Assembly (NCBI RefSeq): GCF_052857255.1
Contig: NC_135498.1
Span: 111,971,723-112,035,722, forward strand
Reading direction: 5' to 3'
DNA: 64,000 nucleotides
Source: Amblyomma americanum
Taxonomy: Eukaryota; Arthropoda; Arachnida; Ixodida; Ixodidae
Part shown: positions 60,601 to 64,000 of the stretch, in pieces
Numbering within the stretch: position 1 is the first letter of the stretch
How the letters are laid out: each line of letters starts with the position of its first letter
Position numbers and translations under genes: made by a program
The notes under the pieces: model-generated
Told to the model about the DNA's origin: nothing
Seen by the model: only the letters and a program-made list of their open reading frames with translations
The model's database searches: none

Positions 60601-63600
60601 GATGCCTGACGGACGTCAAAGTTTACGGTTTGCCACAGGATGATAATGAAGGGATAACATCCATGAGATAAGGCGCGCACGCCTAGGTAGGAGTGCACTA
60701 AAATAAAACATACAAAATGATGCACACTCAGAACCACCGGGAATCGTGTATTAAACAGACAAAAACGAAGCTACGCACTGAGAGCGCAACTTGTTCGACG
60801 CCCACAGTCCGGAGTGTGATGGATGAACGCTGAAATCTCAATAACCCGCTGTTCAACATCGATCATTGCAACCTCCTGGAACCGGTTTCCTGGTATCCAC
60901 ATAAACGTCCTTCAATTATACCGCAACTTACTTGGGCGCTAGACGTGACTGTAGTTTAGGTTTTTTCTCTGCTTCAAAATGAGGTGTGGAGTCCACAACA
61001 CTCTATTTCTCTTTCTCGGTATTCGACACAATAAAGAAATGAAAGATATGCAGTAGTCTCGATGGAAGCCTCGATGCAGTAGTCTCGATGGAAAAAAATG
61101 CAAAGCATTTTCATTTTTCACTACCCCGCACAACGGCGTACGTTCCGTGATCTCTGCACGGCGGCTGACGCCAGCACACCAGGAACGTGATTATCGCGTA
61201 GTAGAGTTTAAAATCACCTTGTGAACTCAGATATGATAGCTCCTTTAATCATTCGACCTTTAGGAAACTTAGACTAAGTGCGGCCATTTTGTTCAGGGAA
61301 AGAGTGTTACGGGGCTGTAAGAGCATTTGCCCTTCCTGGGACACAGTTGCAGAGTTGGAAACGCAAACGATAGAAGATGACGCAAAAAACCCATTGTATT
61401 TATTTCACATCTGCACGTATGCGGAAGTTCTATAAAATAATAACAACTCTTATTGAACAGTTCTCAGGAAGGTTACAAAGGTCACAACATCGCAATAAAC
61501 GACCTTATTATCGGCGCTGTAGTGCCAGAATGGGCAATGCTTAATAACACTAAAAAAAAGTAGGCAGGATAAAACAGGAGCACAGGAAAACCACTTTGAA
61601 TCCTGTTTCTAGCGCCTCCTCCGGCGGTAAGTGAAAACTGCCGCGTTAATCATATGCACTGCGTGTTAAGCCCACCCGCACTGCTGAGTAATGTGAAACA
61701 TGCCTCCTCACGAGGCCTGAACTTCTTTTTATTTTATGGAGCTTTCTTCTCATTACGTGATTCTTACAACCGTGCTTAAGAAGTTGCAAAGCACGAAATA
61801 TAAGAAACAACATGATATCCATTCATCGCTTCAAACAGCCTTCACGATAAGATGGCAGTGTTAATTGTAGAGACTCTTTTTTCACGATTTCGCGCTCTAC
61901 ACGGACTTTTTGTTCTGTTAACGCTGCACACTGTTGCCACGTCTATATTTTCATTCAGGAGCCCCTGTATTGCTCCTCTTGTCATAAACTTCCATATCTA
62001 GATGGAACATTCCAGGAAACAAGGAGTTTGCAGGGCTTATTGTCTTTTTCTAGAGAAATGGTGCGGACTAAATCGCAAAAGGGAACGCGGTAGCGAACCA
62101 TTATAGTCGGTTTTCGCTCACTTGAATATCAGCCATGCGACTCAAACCGGAAGTTCTACGTCGTCCTCACCTTTATTTTTAATCAGGTTCCTTTCAGCAC
62201 TAACAGCGCACAGTGGAACCGCGTTTGAATCCAAGGCATTGATACGAAACTTCCCTTCGAAAATCTCTCTACAGTGATGTGAAGCGGAGGGTAACCTTCC
62301 ATGCGTCAGGTTTGCTCTGATTTTAGGCGGCTATGCAGTACATGTTCTGTTATGTTAATCCTTGACGGCGCACGGTTAGGATTGTCGTCTTTTACCAAAA
62401 CGAACACGACACAACAGCGTGGAAGACTGTCTGAAGAGTTAGGAAATCTCTCTGTTGTGCAAAGCCGTGGAGTTAGTGTCACGGGTACACAATGACGCAA
62501 GGAGACGCGTAAAGCGAAAAAAAAGGAACACTGTGGACACAAAGCGGGATTAGCCAACACGTTCCGTTCAGTTTTCTACAGTTAACACGAACGAGCAATA
62601 AAATTAAAGACAGCAGCACTCAAAGAGTGTTGAGGGAGTGAAAGGGGCACAGGTAGCGGGAGAAGTTACGCAAGATAATAGAAATTCCATAAAATAAAAG
62701 ATCCGTAACGAAAGCCGAACAGGAAATAGGAGAACACGTGATTTAGATTGCTTCGCATACAATAAGCGGCAGCAGAAAAACGGGCGAAAAAAGCAGAAAC
62801 ACAATCGCAAACGTCACGACGTTCACGATAATTCCGTGCTCACAGACTTGAGCAAACAAAGCAACACCAGTGTCTCTCTTTTCGTGAAGAGCCAATGAAG
62901 CAAGGCCAGAGTGACGTGAGCGTGTGAAGACATCCGAGTCGCGATGAGCAAAAGAAAGACAGTGAAGACAGTATTGCGACACTCGTCCAACAAGCTTTCC
63001 TTGTTTGTTCAGCGGCACAAACGCTGGGCGCTAAAGACTGCTTGCAATTCTCCGCTCTAACTTATCTCTTTCGTTCAATCTCTTTATCTCCATCACTGTA
63101 TCTACATTTGTAGCATCCACCTGTCGCTTCGCAGCTACGCCAACTGATTGTCCTTTCCTGCGATATCTGCACCTGCATATTTCTCTTCTTACCAATTCTT
63201 GGGCAAACGCACCTTTGAAAACCTAAAGTTACCGTTTCTTTTTTTGTATTCCCTCTCTCTGTGTACACTTCTGCTCTTCACTGCACTTACAGATCAGGGA
63301 CAAGATTAAGATGTTGCTGAACAAACTTTTTGTCTTGTTTAGTGCACGTATGCATGAAAGAGAAAAGGAAGACGATAAAGTATAAGAAAAACTCCGCACA
63401 CAGGACAAGGAGACGAAATGCGCTCGGAATTCTCCTCTTGCGTTTCATTCTGATGGAATCGGTGTTTCAGGGCTTCTGAGTGTGTTGCATCGTTCTATAC
63501 CAAAAAGGAGTCTCGGTGGCCTTACGAGTTCCCTGCGCTGATTCGATTAATCTCCGTCGACGGGATTCGGAGTCGCTGTTTTGGCTCCCCCGTGTGTTTC

Positions 63601-64000
63601 TATTATCCGCCCTTTACTTCGCGTACTTTCGCCGTCCCGCTGCAGCACACCGCTTTCTTCCTGTAGCGTGCAGTGGGCGCCTATGATTCGTTCGCCACTG
63701 CCTTTGTGTCTGACTAAAGCGGGAGCGTTTTGTGACTTGAAACATAGGTTAGACGTTCGCGTAGAAACTACTATAGGACGGAGAAGTCCAGATTTTTTTA
63801 GGGTAAAGGTGGTAACTCTAGTCTTCGATCCTACCGAATTTACTCGCATAAAGATTGAATTTCTTTGCAGCGAAATCTGTCTTAACTGTGGTTTATATCT
63901 CTGGTCATAACTGTGGTCATAACTCTGAAAAATATCGTGAAATCTACTGCGTCAGCCCTGTGACATTTAAATAATTAGTGAATTAGTTCTATTTTAGCCA
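54626..64000. other. No gene seen
   Basis: No supported gene over about 9.4 kb. A GC-rich patch at 55320-55830 carries a 163-codon plus-strand frame of unknown nature. Elsewhere I see short random frames, an 11-C run at 60421-60431 and a 26-bp duplication at 61048. No SINE copy was found here, in contrast to the preceding 20 kb. Confidence 0.45.
61048..61093. repeat. 26-bp tandem duplication (partial second copy)
   Basis: ATGCAGTAGTCTCGATGGAA is repeated 26 bp apart; the second copy ends in an A run. Confidence 0.8.

Noticed and set aside
60593..60612. AACATGGCGG as a gene start with a YY1-like context
   Set aside because: The ATG opens only four codons and there are no other promoter features nearby.
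1..64000. CRISPR array, rRNA, bacterial or viral insert
   Set aside because: No regularly spaced repeats, no rRNA-like blocks, no dense coding or long frames of the kind a bacterial or viral segment would show.

Overview
This is eukaryotic nuclear DNA, and its repeats point to a hard tick (Ixodidae, Chelicerata). The clearest sign is about eleven copies, on both strands, of a tRNA-headed SINE of the type I know from ixodid ticks as Ruka. Each has a 'CCGCGGTGGCTCAGTGG' head followed by a body containing 'CAGTGCACGTTAAAGA.CCCCAGGTGGTCGAAATT'-like blocks. Other tick-type repeats are a second tRNA-like SINE, two decayed RTE-type LINE tails, and inverted-repeat elements that look Penelope-like. 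There is no bacterial operon, rRNA, CRISPR array, free-standing tRNA gene or recognisable viral gene. Species cannot be fixed by reading.

Genes are almost absent. The one well-supported unit is at the left end on the + strand: a GC-rich promoter (about 1640-1975) with a CCAAT box, two E-boxes of the CLEAR type (one perfect GTCACGTGAC), a TATA-like box and an initiator. It is followed by an ATG-free leader and a 60-nt first coding exon (2309-2368) that encodes a signal peptide and ends at a textbook donor. The rest of that gene was not found. The window after 2368 may be its first intron, intergenic DNA, or both.

Layout: 1-1640 unremarkable; 1640-2368 promoter and first exon; 2369-8900 sparse DNA with three SINE copies; 8900-14250 empty; 14.26 kb LINE tail; 15.58-16.04 kb two SINEs tail to tail around a pentanucleotide microsatellite; 16-24.8 kb nearly empty; 24.88-25.45 kb a GC-rich block with dyad symmetries; 28.0 kb second LINE tail; 31.65-32.45 kb a large inverted repeat with outward TATA boxes; 33.27-33.80 kb a nested foldback element plus a SINE-like element; 38.5 and 50.9 kb two young SINE copies; 41.6-46.4 kb the densest interval, with SINEs, a cluster of CCAAT boxes, a YY1-like site, a possible small minus-strand exon and a possible poly(A) site; 48.4 kb second SINE family; 54.4 kb truncated SINE fused to a TGAA microsatellite; 54.7-64 kb essentially empty.

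I found no convincing undescribed multi-gene system. The items most worth checking are the CLEAR-box secreted-protein promoter, the CCAAT cluster at 44.0 kb, the divergent inverted repeat at 31.65-32.45 kb, and a series of CTCF-like motifs. All similarity statements come from reading and memory; no database search was run.
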